Of a DNA stretch of 64,000 nucleotides, positions 11,164-22,700 are shown piece by piece; position 1 is the stretch's first letter, and each line of letters starts with the position of its first letter. The position numbers were made by a program, and so were the translations under genes. The notes under the pieces were generated by a model that worked only from the letters and a program-made list of their open reading frames with translations, was not told where the DNA came from and made no database searches. Source of the DNA: Ceratodon purpureus (taxonomy: Eukaryota > Streptophyta > Bryopsida > Pseudoditrichales > Ditrichaceae); the NCBI GenBank assembly GCA_014871385.1, contig CM026433.1, forward strand, positions 11,809,326 to 11,873,325. The letters are read 5' to 3'.

Positions 11164-12918
11164 CATGGATTTCTTTTACATTAATATGACAAGTTTGTAT
11201 GTTTTTGGCTTTAATTTTATATCGCAAGACAAATCCTTTTTCTATAAATGGAACATTGAAATTAAATAAAGGATAAACTTGAAATTTAGAAATGAAATTG
11301 AATGAGAGGATTTGGAAGGTACGTTGTAGATGAGGTAACACTTAGGAATTAGATTTCAAATCAAATTAGATAGAGGTTGAAATTGTGTGAAGGAGGTTGG
11401 AGGACACATTAAATAGAATTGAGGATTGTAAAGTTGAATTAGAAGTCGAAGATGGTGGACAAAAAATTCATTATAAGAGATAGAGGATAGAAAATTAAAT
11501 ACAACAAATTTTAGTTCTAATAATAAATAAATTGATTATTTAATTTAAAAACCAAGCAATCTGAGAAGGGTGGATGTTTAATTTTAAAAGGTGAGTGAAT
11601 TTTGAAGGTTTGGGAGTTGACATTAAGAGAACTGTTTCTTGCTTTTGAAATGAAAAATATGCTAGTATTACATTTGAGTACTTGGGCAAGTGAATGCCTC
11701 ATTGTTTGCCTTCCATTCCTTTTAGACAAACACCGAGTCTATATGGCTTAAAGTTTAACAAATCTCGTCAATTTTTTATTCTGAGACTTATGAATTTTTT
11801 CCATCTTAAAGGTGATTCATAATCATTATTTTTATGAATGAAGGACATAACATGTGGATTCATCTAAATGTGGAAATACAAACACATACTTCATAGCCAA
11901 AAATTTATATTTGTTTATTTATTTATTTAAGTATTTAATTATTTTGTATTCTTTCTTTAGTCTCCGATTCTATCTTTTATTTTTATACTTTTTCCATTTG
12001 CCTTCCATTCTATCTTCTTGTTATTTTATTATTATACTATTATTCCATTCTATACTCTTAACTTTTTATTATTACACTATTTTTCCATTCTATCGTCTCT
12101 TTAGTTTTTTATCTTAACATTATTCTTCCATTTTATCTTCTCATTTTCCTATCCTTCATTCCTCTCCCATCATCTATTTATTTATTTAATATTCCTCTAA
12201 TCTGTCTCCCATTCTATCTTTTTATTTTAACTATCGGAAGAAAGGAAAAATAAATAAAAGGTTAGGGGATTATATTATGTACAAGACAATAAGAAAAAAC
12301 AGACAATTGAAATAAAATACAATATGACAGTAAATGAAACATAACAAATAACCGCAAGACAGACAAACTACAATGGGAAAGGTTTGAAGGAAATAGATGT
12401 GTATAGAGAAGATAGATATCAAGGGAAAAAACAAAAAATAAAAAAAGTACATGAGAGGTAATAATAAATCAAAAAGATAATTAGAATAAAAGATCAAATA
12501 AAAAATAATAATAATAATTGCAAGAGTGGATATGACATACAAGAAGAAATGAGGAGTATGAAGTGAATAGAAAAAAACCATGTCATGGTGATAACATTAT
12601 GGCAAAAGAAGAAACTATATAAAAATATCCAACTTAGAAAAGACTTTTTTCTTAAAGATTAAAGGATTAGATAAAGCACGAGACAATAATTGGAAAATAG
12701 TTAATTATAATTACATAGAATAAAATGGTATTTGAAAACATAAGAAATAAGTTCAATAACACTAAGATATACAAACTACAGTGGACATAATTTTAAATAC
12801 CCAAGAAAGCAATTAATTAGGAAAAGAGCATTTTCATGGAAAAAAGGATTTGTCTTGCGATATAAAATTAAAGCCAAAAACATACAAACTTGTCATATTA
12901 ATGTAAAAGAAATCCATG
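11164..12918. mobile_element. 1755-bp DNA transposon with 78-bp TIRs and TCGA target duplication
   Basis: The ends are inverted repeats of about 78 bp beginning CATGGATTTCTTTTACATTA and identical over that length. TCGA flanks the element on both sides (11160-11163 and 12919-12922). The right arm of element A keeps the unoccupied site with a single TCGA at about 35102, which proves insertion after the arms formed. The interior is AT-rich with no transposase, so the element is non-autonomous. A 4-bp duplication does not fit hAT, piggyBac or Tc1/mariner; superfamily unassigned. Confidence 0.8.
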
Positions 12919-13513
12919 TCGAAAGGGATATTTAGGTAATTCTGGACAAAAAAAAGTCCATAATTCAAAAATGACCAATGCGAACTCAGCGGACCGCCGA
13001 TGGATGGAGACCACAGATGAACAGTGTCATTGTACATGAATACCACAGAATATGGAATGCAAAACTAGACATCGAGATGTGCATGGGCGGAATTTGCCAG
13101 TGATGGATATATGAACCCGAAGATTGCGACATATAATGCAGAATAAGAGTTACAATGAATACTTTAAAGAATATCATGTTGATTCAAGTAATGAAATGTA
13201 CAATACAGAGTCGGCGACCCGCCGATAATAGAACACGCTAAACTAACTAGTCCCGTAGCACTTTGAGTCCTGAAGTCCTACAACATTAAGTCTACACCCA
13301 GCACTATGTACCAAGTTCAAGTAAATCCTATCACATTATAACCTACTCTGAAAACTATTTCCCTGAAAGCATAGCCGTAAGGTCAATGAGTAAATCATAT
13401 ATTTGAAGGCCGCACAAACGGGTCGACCAAGTCGGCGGGCAGCCGATGGAAGGTGTTCTGTTGGTCAGGAGGAGGGAAGAAGTGCAAATTGGAGGCGAAA
13501 AAGTCCGCCTAAC
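12919..13513. other. core edge of element A, no gene
   Basis: Contains the inner 30 bp of the left arm and three copies of the 17-bp dyad (12985-13001 degenerate, 13210-13226, 13431-13447). It is the 3' side of the leftward FCP1-like locus C. No ORF with a recognisable domain. Confidence 0.5.
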
Positions 13514-14191
13514 TCAGTCCCAGCAAACTTCAGTCCAGTCCACTCGTGCACGTCCAAACTTTCTCGCAGCTTCAATTGCCCAGTGCACTTGCCCCGGCCT
13601 ACACGCCTGCGCCATATACTCCGGTACAGATCCGAACTTGTGCAAGGGATAAACCAGAGGAAGGATATCTGTAGCAATGTTAGGTATAACGCCGTCATCG
13701 TTCGGAAAGTTTAGATGACCCTGAAAAGGCCAAGGAATGTAGCACATACAGTTTGGTGTCCTCCTCAATGACCTCGGGTCAACATCCACAAATAGCACCT
13801 GATCTAGTTTGCAGACGTTTCTAGACTGTACCTTGGAGCAAACTTGACCTAACGTCTTATAACTCCAGGGGAAATTCTCCCGGTCGATAAGGTCACTTCT
13901 GCTATACACGAAGGACAGCCTCTCCATTACACCGGCCGGCAGAATATGTGTGAGTAAAGGCTTCAGTTCTCCCAAGGGCATCTTCGACCACAGACCAACA
14001 TGGAAATGCAAGAAAAGCATGTCGAAAAGCTTCTTCAAACCTGGGCGCTTCACTACATTCCGATGCGTATCCCATGGCAAAGCCTCTATCCTGGGATCCA
14101 CATAGCAGAGAAGGCCATTGACGCATAGGACAATACATTTCTTGACATGATGAGGTGGACCGTGAAGGCATTTGAAATAAAACGAGGAACC
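13514..14191 (-). CDS. FCP1-like phosphatase-fold protein, locus C (active site lost)
   Basis: An exon of 225 codons starts after a clear 3' splice site at 14191 (pyrimidine tract ending CTTCAG) and ends at a stop at 13514. It belongs to the FCP1/SCP-like HAD family of protein phosphatases that act on the RNA polymerase II tail. The motif that should read DxDG(T/L) here reads VLCVNGLLC (about residues 21-29 of the exon), so both catalytic aspartates are missing. Other family positions follow in order: a GLWS block matching the VFWS of its neighbours, and FVDVD matching LVDD. An upstream exon with the start codon is needed and was not identified; the intron before this exon holds a dyad (14274). 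Probably non-catalytic, possibly a decaying copy. Confidence 0.5.
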   Translation of the reverse strand, partial: GSSFYFKCLHGPPHHVKKCIVLCVNGLLCYVDPRIEALPWDTHRNVVKRPGLKKLFDMLFLHFHVGLWSKMPLGELKPLLTHILPAGVMERLSFVYSRSDLIDRENFPWSYKTLGQVCSKVQSRNVCKLDQVLFVDVDPRSLRRTPNCMCYIPWPFQGHLNFPNDDGVIPNIATDILPLVYPLHKFGSVPEYMAQACRPGQVHWAIEAARKFGRARVDWTEVCWD

Positions 14192-14500
14192 CTGAAGAAT
14201 ATGAAATGCAATCAGTGAAGGAAATCAAGGAACAGGACGAAGTATATGAAAGAAATGGACTACATTCAAAGTCGTCGGCGACCCGCCGACGAAACGATGC
14301 ATTGAAGAAACCTCAAAGGTAAATGTGCAGCAAGTGAAATGTCATGCATGCATCTACAAAAAGAACTACCGAATTGCAGCACTGGAAACAATTGTGTGGT
14401 GCAGGGAAGTTCAGAAAGGGAACAGTCTTAGCGTATTAAACTAAAGAGTGCAGAGTATCATATGTGATTTTTAAAACTAGTGGCGCCGCTGATGTAGGCT

Positions 14501-15598
14501 CTAATCAGTCGGCTGCCCGCCGATGATGGAACTACCAGGGGCCTCCGGAGGACAAGGTAAATTCACAAACCAAGATCCAGGATTACCCGGGACGTCAAAC
14601 CCACATGCATGAGAAGGAATAACCTCCCTATACTTCTGGTATTCGCGAGATTCTGGAAAAAGACGTGGCTTCCCCACGCTAGAATTCCTCCTACAATACT
14701 CCTGGACATCCAATCCAGACTGCTTAAGTCCTGCAAGGAATGGTGTAACTACCCTAGTTAAATAGGGATTGGGGGTGGGTTGAGGTTCTTTGCACTCTGC
14801 AGAGTCCCAGAAAAAAGAATTAGGATGGACAGCGCTAAATGGATGATTAAGTACATTCCTATAAGGGCGGTCGTCTACCAGTAGGGTATTCTGGACAGTG
14901 GCACCTGATCGAGCCAGTAGCCTAGTGTCGCAGAAAAGTCTATCCAGACGCTTCAACAAGTACTCCCGTTTCCCATTCGGATTAGTCCTTGTTGAGATAT
15001 CACACCAGAATCCTGGAAGGCGTCTGTAATTGCTCCTGAGCAAAGGATGAATGGCTAACAGCTTCTGGAAGTGACGATCGAGATTCTTTTCAGAAACCGT
15101 GGACCAAAAGACTACCTCGAAATTCGCCGTGCAGAACTCTAGAAATGAAAGAAGTCCTGGTCTAGCCCGGATATGAATTTTTGTCTTCTGGTCATCACCG
15201 ATATACCCGTGGTGCTCCGCGATGAGCAATCCCTTAATGTCAAGGACAAGGTAGTATCGTTGGAGAGGTACCTCAATATTACGCGCAATAATATCAGTGC
15301 TGACACTGACGGAATCATCGCGCGGGGAACCGGTGCGCGGGATCGCGACGTTGGTCTCGACGAACGAGGTGGAAGCCATCGCACACCGGCCAGAGCTATG
15401 TGCAGCAGACAGCGTCGGCGGCCCGCCGACTGGATAGTCGTACTCGTCCTTCCCATCACTTTCATTCTCGGCTTCCGCTCCCGGAGACTCTTCTCTGAGA
15501 GCATCACCATCAGGAGATGTTGGGTACTCCTCCAAGAGCATACTAAGAAGGGAAGGTCCCTGGTGCACTTTAATTTCAGCGTCATCCTCCAGTGACTC
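14501..15598 (-). CDS. FCP1-like phosphatase-fold protein, locus B
   Basis: A 365-codon exon begins after a 3' splice site at 15598 and ends at TAG (14501). An acidic N-terminal third precedes an FCP1-like HAD domain: YYLVLDIKGLL (catalytic motif), RPGLLSFLEFC, FEVVFWSTVSEKN, and NTLLVDDRPYRNV. The nucleophile Asp is kept but the second Asp, the general acid, is Lys, so activity is doubtful. Two copies of the 17-bp dyad lie in frame, at 15414 (read VGGPPT) and at the extreme C terminus (14508, read IGGQPT, then one residue and the stop). The first exon is unknown. Plant genomes contain an FCP1-like clade with an LDxNGLL motif, so a captured host gene is the likely source. Confidence 0.65.
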   Translation of the reverse strand, partial: ESLEDDAEIKVHQGPSLLSMLLEEYPTSPDGDALREESPGAEAENESDGKDEYDYPVGGPPTLSAAHSSGRCAMASTSFVETNVAIPRTGSPRDDSVSVSTDIIARNIEVPLQRYYLVLDIKGLLIAEHHGYIGDDQKTKIHIRARPGLLSFLEFCTANFEVVFWSTVSEKNLDRHFQKLLAIHPLLRSNYRRLPGFWCDISTRTNPNGKREYLLKRLDRLFCDTRLLARSGATVQNTLLVDDRPYRNVLNHPFSAVHPNSFFWDSAECKEPQPTPNPYLTRVVTPFLAGLKQSGLDVQEYCRRNSSVGKPRLFPESREYQKYREVIPSHACGFDVPGNPGSWFVNLPCPPEAPGSSIIGGQPTD

Positions 15599-15855
15599 CT
15601 GAAAAATGAAGGACAAATTCCAAGAAAATTCCGGTGATCAATCGCATGCTCACAATTCATACTTGCTCTAGTGTACAAATGGAGACACAATAAGACACCC
15701 ACGACAGAATACACAGTCTCGACACTGAGTTCCGTTCTCATATATTTAAAAGGAGGAAAACTTTATTTACTGAAAAAGTCTAAATACATGAAGATCCCAT
15801 CGGCGGGCAGCCGACTGAATCATGTGCATGCTCTCTAAAACAGTTTCTACATCTA

Positions 15856-16625
15856 CTATGTTCTCTTTCGTTTAGGGCAATCAATGTGTGGAGAGAAGAG
15901 ACTATAAGCTTCATCCCCCGGAAACAGACGACGCTGACCGAATTCGGAATGTTTCTGGCAGTACTCGGGCACGGGGAGTTTGGATTCTTTCAAACTGGTA
16001 AGCCAAGGAATCAATTCTCCAAGCAGATAATTCCTCTTACTTTCCGACTCCTTCGACTCGAAGGTATATGGTGTAGGGTGCACAGCGTTCCAAGGAGTGT
16101 TTGCGACATTCTTATAAGGGGAATCATCAACCAAGAGAGTGTTAATTGAAGACGCCCCCGTCCCCTTCAGCCCGTCATCGAGGTCAAAGAGGGTCTGGAG
16201 TCTCTTCAAATAAAACTCCCTACTAGCCTTATGTACGCAAGTCTCGCAGAAACTCTGGTCGAACTTGTAGCGCACTTCGGCATCTAAACGAGGACAGCGC
16301 TGCTGCAACGCTTTCCACAGAATCTAGAACCTCTTTTCCTGAACGCAGCTCCAGAAGACCACCTCGAAATTGTCCAGGCAGAACTCTAGGAACCTCTCTA
16401 AACCCGGTCTAAGTTTAGTACTCCACCTAGTACCCTGCTTCGTCTGGACTAATAGCAGGCCGTTAATATCCAGAACAAGAAAGTACTTCAGCACTGGATT
16501 GTGTACCTGAGTACCAGCCTGTTCCGGGGCTATGTGAAGTGGATTCAGAGGTGGAGGTCCCTGCTCCAGAACTGCACTGGGTCTATCTTCGTGAAGTTTT
16601 CCATGGACTTCCTTGTCCGCGGACT
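15856..16625 (-). pseudogene. FCP1-like locus A, interrupted by an in-frame stop
   Basis: The exon starts after a splice acceptor at 16626. The N-terminal half has FLVLDINGLLL (nucleophile Asp kept, second Asp replaced by Asn), RPGLERFLEFC and FEVVFWSCVQEK. The C-terminal half has NTLLVDDSPYKNV and RLFPG. Between them, in the same frame, is a TAG at 16321-16323 at a place where locus B reads straight through. Unless a short intron removes it, this copy cannot make a full-length protein. A dyad (16677) lies just upstream, between this locus and the 3' end of the ParB/methylase-like gene. Confidence 0.65.
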
Positions 16626-16857
16626 CTGGAGTGACAGAAAACAAAGCAGAGGACAAACGTGACGGTTAGGATGACAGTCGGCGGACAGCCGACTTGCAAG
16701 CAACATTATTTGAAAAAAGGGAAAGCGTACAACTTGGCATTTACCAAAAATTTATTCATATTTGGCAGTACAAACATCTAACACAATCCTAGAGCCCGAT
16801 CACTACACTAAATTATCAATGCAGGCATTTAAAAGATGGACTGGGCCACCGCTTGAT

Positions 16858-19800
16858 TCACTGACCTCCACCTTTGTGCTTCTTCGGCCTAGGCTCCCGT
16901 TTGGATGCCCGCGGAGGTGACAGAACGTCCTCTGGAGCGTCCACATTCCTAGGACTCATGAGCAGATCCCCAGATGTGCCCTTCTTGGAGGAAGTCTTCT
17001 TCGAAGCAGCCTTCCGTTTGCCCTTCCCAGAGGACTCCTCCCCTTCCTGAACCCCTGAGGAATCACGGGATAAGTTACCCACAAGAGAGGAATCCTGCGC
17101 AGTACCATCGGTCTTACTTCTCTTCATTGATCGTGTCTTCACCAGAGGGTTCTCATCCGGGCCAATCATCCGAGTTGCGCCCTTCACACCTTGAGTGACG
17201 AATGCGATTGACTTCCCTGTCAACTTGGTCTTGGCAGAGGGGTTAGATGAGGTTTGCTCGTCTGCCGTCGGCTGCCCGCCGACGGCAGCAGGAGGAACAT
17301 GCCCTTCAATGCTCACTGCAGGCTCCTGGGTTGTCTTCTGGACACGGAGAACCACTTCATCGGTAGGCCTCGATGCTAGAGGAACCTGCATCTTCTTTGG
17401 ACGCCCCGCCTGGTCTAAATCAGGTTCTGGCTCGGCGAGAGGAGTGTCCTGCTCTTGAAATGTAGGAGAAATAATACCGAAGCTGAGGGAGTCAGTTCCT
17501 TGCTCCCCTAGAACTTGCGACATCGGTGGGTTCACGTAACGAGGATTCGATTCTTCCAGTGGTAATTCGTCGGGTTCTGGTTCATAGTCTAATTCCTCCC
17601 TGTCTCGCTCCTCTACCTCTGCATCTCCAGTTGCAATGAAAGCCTCAGCTTGGTCGTCCTCGTTTCTTGGCTGTTCCTCACCATCTCCAGCTTCATCTTC
17701 AACGTCTGGGTCGGGTACATCTGGTGGCTCCTCGTCGACATCGTCGTCGGAGTCCTGAAAAATCTGTGAGGGAACCCCCGCAGTCTTCCCCGAACCCATA
17801 CATCCACCCTTCCCGACCAAATGGGCCTCCTCCGCATTCACACCCAAGTCGGCAGCCGTGAGAGAGCCAGTCCTGCCTCTAGCAGAGGCGGGGACAGACG
17901 GCCCGGCCCCAGACTGCGTGGTCTGAACTGGAGCTTGGACGGGCACGTTATAAACGCCCGGAATGAACGTCATATTCCGAACCCGACAGTGCGCTTCGTA
18001 TCTCTCTTCCTCGGTACGCACGATCTCAATTACAGTCAAATGGTTTTTCTGCAGCAGAACAAGACGAAACGGTTAAGGAAATCTTCTACCCAAGAAACAC
18101 GAAGGATTCAATCAGCGTCGGCTGCCAGCCGACGATCGGTGAGCAAACAGCGAAGGCACCAGAAGAGACTGCAGTAACTTACCAGAGCGAGGGCCGTGAC
18201 GTTCCCCCCTCCCCAGCAATTGATCACCCGAACGTCCTCAATCTGCATCGCTTTCTCCAGAAGAGATTGGAGGAAAGAGAAACTAGCGTGGCAGTGTCCA
18301 TTTGACCAATCCTCCCCAAGATGATCTTGTCCTTCGTCCACATAGGGAGGAAGCGGACGTTTCAAACCAGTGAAGTCCGAGAAGGTATTCCATGCATCCC
18401 CGGGCGTTGTTCTTGGATACATAACGGACACATGAACCTTGGGTCTAGAGTCAATGAGAGAACTCCTTTGAAACCCGGCGGAACTATCAGGGAAGTACTG
18501 CATAGTATGAACCGTCCACGAATTACTCGTCAGCCTTGACACGCCTTGAAGAGTGTGATTACACTCAGCATCGAGTAGCCACAAGGATGGGGTGACAAGC
18601 TTATTCACCTTAATTGTATCTACCTCCCCATCCAGAATGACCTCCTCCTCCACCTCACGGTGAATCCTCTCAGCGACAGTTATAATGTGTTGTTGTCGCA
18701 TGTTAGGCATCTCCTTTCCCGCTGGATCGTAGCCAAAGACCACGAACATCTCATACTGCGCCTTGTTGAAGGAGAATGCTCCGCGAACGTCAAGAGCTGT
18801 GCACACTTCACCCAGGTCCTCTGCAATCCGAACATCGAACTGTACAGACGACTGCGAAGACTGGTCCACATCCGACTTCCAGTACTTTTGCACAATGTCT
18901 TTGAAGAATTCTGGTGTTGGCCCTTGCGACGGCGTGAGCGGATGATTCCGTCCCTTAAGCCACTCCTTCCCCTCAGGACTATCTTCCAAGTCAGCCCGAA
19001 TATTACTAATCATTGTATCATTGAACCCCTTCTCGACTTCAAGGGAATTCCAGTCATCCATGCTCCACTCAATATGCTTCCCAGTCCCTGGTTTCTTCAG
19101 TGCAAAGCCCCTGTAAATACACATGAGCTCGTTCCGGACAATATACTCGAATTTCACACGCTTACACCAATTCTCCACTGATGTTCCATCCCGTTGAACC
19201 ACCTCTTTCCCAGTGACCTTGACGTACACTTTAAGGTCCAGAATTTCCTTGGCCAGCCTCTTGCATTCGTGGTCCCAAAGACCGATCACGTACTGCATGT
19301 CGTTGAATGTTATGTCCCGGCGGGCTGGCTTTGGGGGAAATCCTGGTTTCAGACCGTCCTCCCCGATGATCCTCCCCTCCTCCCAGGCGTCGAACACCAG
19401 TTGCCACTCGTTGTATGTTTCGTCAGACACGAAGACTAAGGGCAACTTGAAGGTTTGGGACGTAGGGGACTTTCCGAGAATCGGACTGAGGTACTCCTTG
19501 CAGAACTCCTGCAAGGAAGAAGAAAATGACATTGATAAATAAATCCCACTTCTGCAATACGGAGAACCACTTGAGCGTCGGCGGTCCGCCGACGACTTTC
19601 AACTACATGGAAACAACAGGAAAAGAGGAAGATGTGAATTACCTTCCATGCGCTGTAGTCATCTTTCTTGTCGATCCTCCCCCGCTCGATCCATTTGGCG
19701 CGCATCTTCGCCAGCTGGGACCTGAAACTTACTTCGGCGACTTTATCCTTCACCTCGATGTTTAATGCGTTAGAGACCTTAATGAGGGTATCCTTGTTAT

Positions 19801-21691
19801 CAGCGTATACAGGAATGATGTCGTGGTTAAGGTAATACTGCCGCATAGGAGAGTCCAGTGGTTCCTTCTCTCCCAGTTCTCGACAAGCCTCAAACGTGTG
19901 CTGGCCCCCAATTATGTACCAGTGGATGCCCTCATCTTCATACCAAGGTATCTGCTTAGATGTGCCGTCATCCAGTGTAAGTGAATACTTGATATTTAGG
20001 GCCATCCAAGGTCGAAGAAGTCCTTCCAAGCCTTTAAGCTTAATCTCGCCCGTCACTGGATCCTTTACTCTGGGGTCACCACTCATAGGAAGGCAGTACA
20101 GCTCGGGCTTCTTCCGGATTGCTCCAAGTCCTTTGTAGAAAAGACTTATCTGATCCTGCCTCTTCCTGAATATCGCTCTGTACTTGAATTCGTCGGGAGC
20201 TATGTGTATCCTGTTATATGGAATCTGACAAGGAAGGGCACGTTGCCCGTTGGGGAAGCAGTGCCCAAGTCCCTCCTCCAACGTCTGGTACATGGCAAGG
20301 ACGTCGGTGTCCTTTGTTTTGGAAGTGAGATTGTTTGCGAGCATGAGAGCTTCCGCCACGGTCTGCTTCTTCTCTTCCTTCTTCCCACCTTTCTTCTTCC
20401 CACCCTCGCCCTCAGCAGCCGCTGCCTTTCCCTTCTTCCTTCTCGATGACTCCCCTGTCGTCTGTGTCTCTCCGGTCTCGGGGGTGACTGTACCAGTGCC
20501 CGCTTCTACAGCAGACTTGCGGCCGCCTCTTTTCTTTGCTGCAGGCTTAACCAAGTTCTTCGTCTTCTCTTCCATCACTTTGTCCCCGAGCGTATCAATC
20601 ACGTCGAGTATCTGTTCAACAGCTATGTTCTCGCCCCTGCCCCAAGTAGCCGCATCCTGTACTTCTTTAGAGCACAAGCCGTCCATGCACTTCTCAACCG
20701 GAATTACAACCGCGAAGCAGTCCACTGGTGTGCCCTCCGCGACAGGAACCGATGCAAACACCAAGAACACGTTGTCGTTATCCTCGCATTCCCTAGCACC
20801 AATAATCTCAAATCTTGGTCCACCTGCCATTTGCTTCTGACCTATTTTGGTCACGAAGCCCAGCGACATGGGAGTGTCACGCCAGGTGATGCCCCACTCC
20901 GTTATCTTCGAATCAGCGAGGAATGTCACCCTCGGTTTCAAGCCCCGTGCGAGTATTTCTACTTCAGGATCAACAACCTTGTCACAGAGCCACCGTAACC
21001 CATTTGGTTTTGCGGTGGAGTCGACCTTTGCCCTGCAAAATTAGAATCACAAGATTAGACCATCACATTCTCACTCCATCGGCGGACAGTCGACGGGGCG
21101 GATGGACACGCCCTCCCCATCGGCGGACAGCCGACGGGGGGAATAACCCATGTGAGAAAATAGAAAAATGAAGGACTCAGAAAGGGGTGGCGTCGGCGGT
21201 CAGCCGACGGGAGGAACAACCCCATGCGCCAGAACACAAAACATGAAGGGCAAAAGAAGGGGTCACGGCGTCGGCGGACAGCCGACGGGAGGAACAACCC
21301 CATGCGCCAGAACACAAAACATGAAGGGCAAAAGAAGGGGTCACGGCGTCGGCGGACAGCCGACGGTAGGGACAAACTCATGCGAGAAAACAGAAACACG
21401 AAGGACAAAAGCAGGGGTGGCGTCGGCGGACAGCCGACTGGAGGGACAAACTCATGCGAGAAAACAGAAACACGAAGGACAAAAGCAGGGGTGGCGTCGG
21501 CGGACAGCCGACGGGAGGGACAAACCCATGCGAGAAAACGGAAACATGAAGGACAAAAGAAGGGGTGGCGTCGGCGGACAGCCGACGGGAGGGACAAACC
21601 CAGGCGAGAAATCGGAAACTTGAAGGACTCAAGAAGGGGAGCGTCGGCGGACAGCCGGTTGGACAACTTACCCACTCTCGGAGGCTGCCAT
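16858..21691 (-). CDS. ParB-like / DNA-methyltransferase-like fusion protein, four exons
   Basis: Exons run 21691-21672, 21032-19643, 19508-18183 and 18048-16858. All three introns have GT...AG ends, the phases agree, and the product is 1308 residues. ATG at 21691 is followed after 20 nt by the donor GG|GTAAGT. Residues 204-229 are Lys/Arg-rich (nuclear-signal-like). Residues about 280-457 resemble the ParB/DGQHR fold, with WYIIGGQHTFEA at 379-390. Residues about 829-840 and 898-935 match the permuted N6/N4 DNA methyltransferase layout: a degenerate catalytic motif (YPRT where [DNS]PP[YFW] is expected), then VINCWGGGNVTALAL as the SAM-binding motif I, then IEIV and ERY. ParB-methylase fusions are known in phages and bacteria. 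Catalysis is doubtful; DNA binding is the likelier role. The tail (exon 4) is charged and low-complexity. Each intron contains the 17-bp dyad, and exon 4 carries one in frame (17267). Confidence 0.6.
21078..21659. repeat. tandem array of the dyad, 73-78-bp units, inside an intron
   Basis: Nine dyads lie at 21078, 21119, 21192, 21270, 21348, 21422, 21496, 21570 and 21643. From 21192 on, the units are 78, 78, 74, 74, 74 and 73 bp long and share the spacer AACACAAAACATGAAGG or the related CAGAAACACGAAGG. Almost every dyad has the centre GGACA. The array fills intron 1 (21033-21671) of the ParB/methylase-like gene, immediately downstream of its first exon. It resembles an iteron-type binding array. 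Long frames through it on both strands arise because the repeat lacks stops. Confidence 0.85.
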
Positions 21692-22700
21692 GTCGTCGGC
21701 GGATGGCCTTTCACCGTCGGCGGATGACCTTCGAACAGCAGCCGACGCGCGCAGGTGAAGGAGCCGACGCCCTCAACCCTAGCAGCCGACGCAGAAAAAC
21801 CTAGCAGCCGACGCGACCTCTGCGGAGCGCTGAGAAGAGGACAAAAGAGAGCTGAAAAAGAGAAGGCTGGAAATGAGGAGGAAATGTCGGGAGTGGCGGG
21901 TGTATACCCTGCAGACCCCCACCTCCCGAGACTGAATCGTCACGCCCGATGGGTCATGACGTATGGCTATGTACATACCATCCATGCATGGATGGTCATC
22001 CCTAACATCCGTCCCATCACGCCACGTAGGATGATGATGGGACGTCTTTTGACTTTTTTTCAATCCGTCACCCAGTCATGATGGCCTGGGCATGTGATAT
22101 GACAGCTGCTCCAATCGCCACGTTCAAATTCGTAATAATGAACCAACATTGTTCTGTGACGGCGGGGGCATCTCGCCGCCATGATGGGATCTTGATCTGT
22201 CCAAGGCGCGCAAAATTGAATTCGATTCTGGCGCCAATTTGTACTCCTGGGAATTCATAACTAACCCCCCGTCAGATGCGCATACTTCATTCTATTTCTG
22301 TCATTGCACTTTCGATTCCCTCTGAGAGTGCTCTTGACGCACACGTTTCCTGAGAGGACCGTTATTATTCCCGCATGTGCTTAACTGTCCCGCACCTTCT
22401 GTTGCCGTTTCTGTTGTCTTCGTCTATCGTTTCTGATTGGACGGTTGAGAGGAGTCTCTGATTGGACAGGTTAGGGACATCATACTGCTTCTCAACTCAG
22501 GTCCCCTGCAATTTCTGTCGGCGGACGTGTCCGTCATCGTCGGCGGATGCTATTTCTGTGCACACTCCGAGTCGTAGGATCCGCGTCGGCTGCCCGCCGA
22601 GTCGTCTTCGTTGTCGGCGGATACATTTTACTCCGTCGGCGGGGACACTTCCCGTCGACCCTGTCGGCTGTCTGCCGACGAGGTCTTCATCTTTTATCCA
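21692..22700. promoter_or_regulatory. divergent promoter region between the two transcription units of element A
   Basis: The leftward gene starts at 21691 and the rightward gene at 22701, so this 1-kb stretch must carry both promoters. It is studded with half-sites GTCGGCGGA (about 21695, 21716, 22518, 22540, 22613), GCCGACG (about 21741-21810) and two full dyads (22585, 22663). A sharp imperfect palindrome CCATCCATGCATGGATGG lies near 21980-21996. I did not pick out convincing TATA boxes. Confidence 0.5.

Noticed and set aside
12270-12581. Hydrophobic 103-codon frame inside the TCGA-flanked element
   Set aside because: AT-rich DNA read as Phe/Tyr/Ile-rich protein; typical chance frame.
18660-19181. 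173-codon plus-strand frame inside the ParB/methylase-like gene
   Set aside because: Antisense to an exon with a consistent multi-exon model.
21078-21659. CRISPR-like look of short palindromic repeats at regular spacing
   Set aside because: The spacers are near-identical copies, the genome is eukaryotic with introns, and the dyads also occur singly across 22 kb.
16858-21691. Recent bacterial contamination as the source of the ParB/methylase-like gene
   Set aside because: Three GT-AG introns with matching phases and the same dyads as neighbouring plant-like genes argue that it is resident in the eukaryotic element.
21168-21727. Long overlapping frames on both strands through the dyad array
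   Set aside because: They arise from a stop-free tandem repeat in an intron; no domain and no independent start context.
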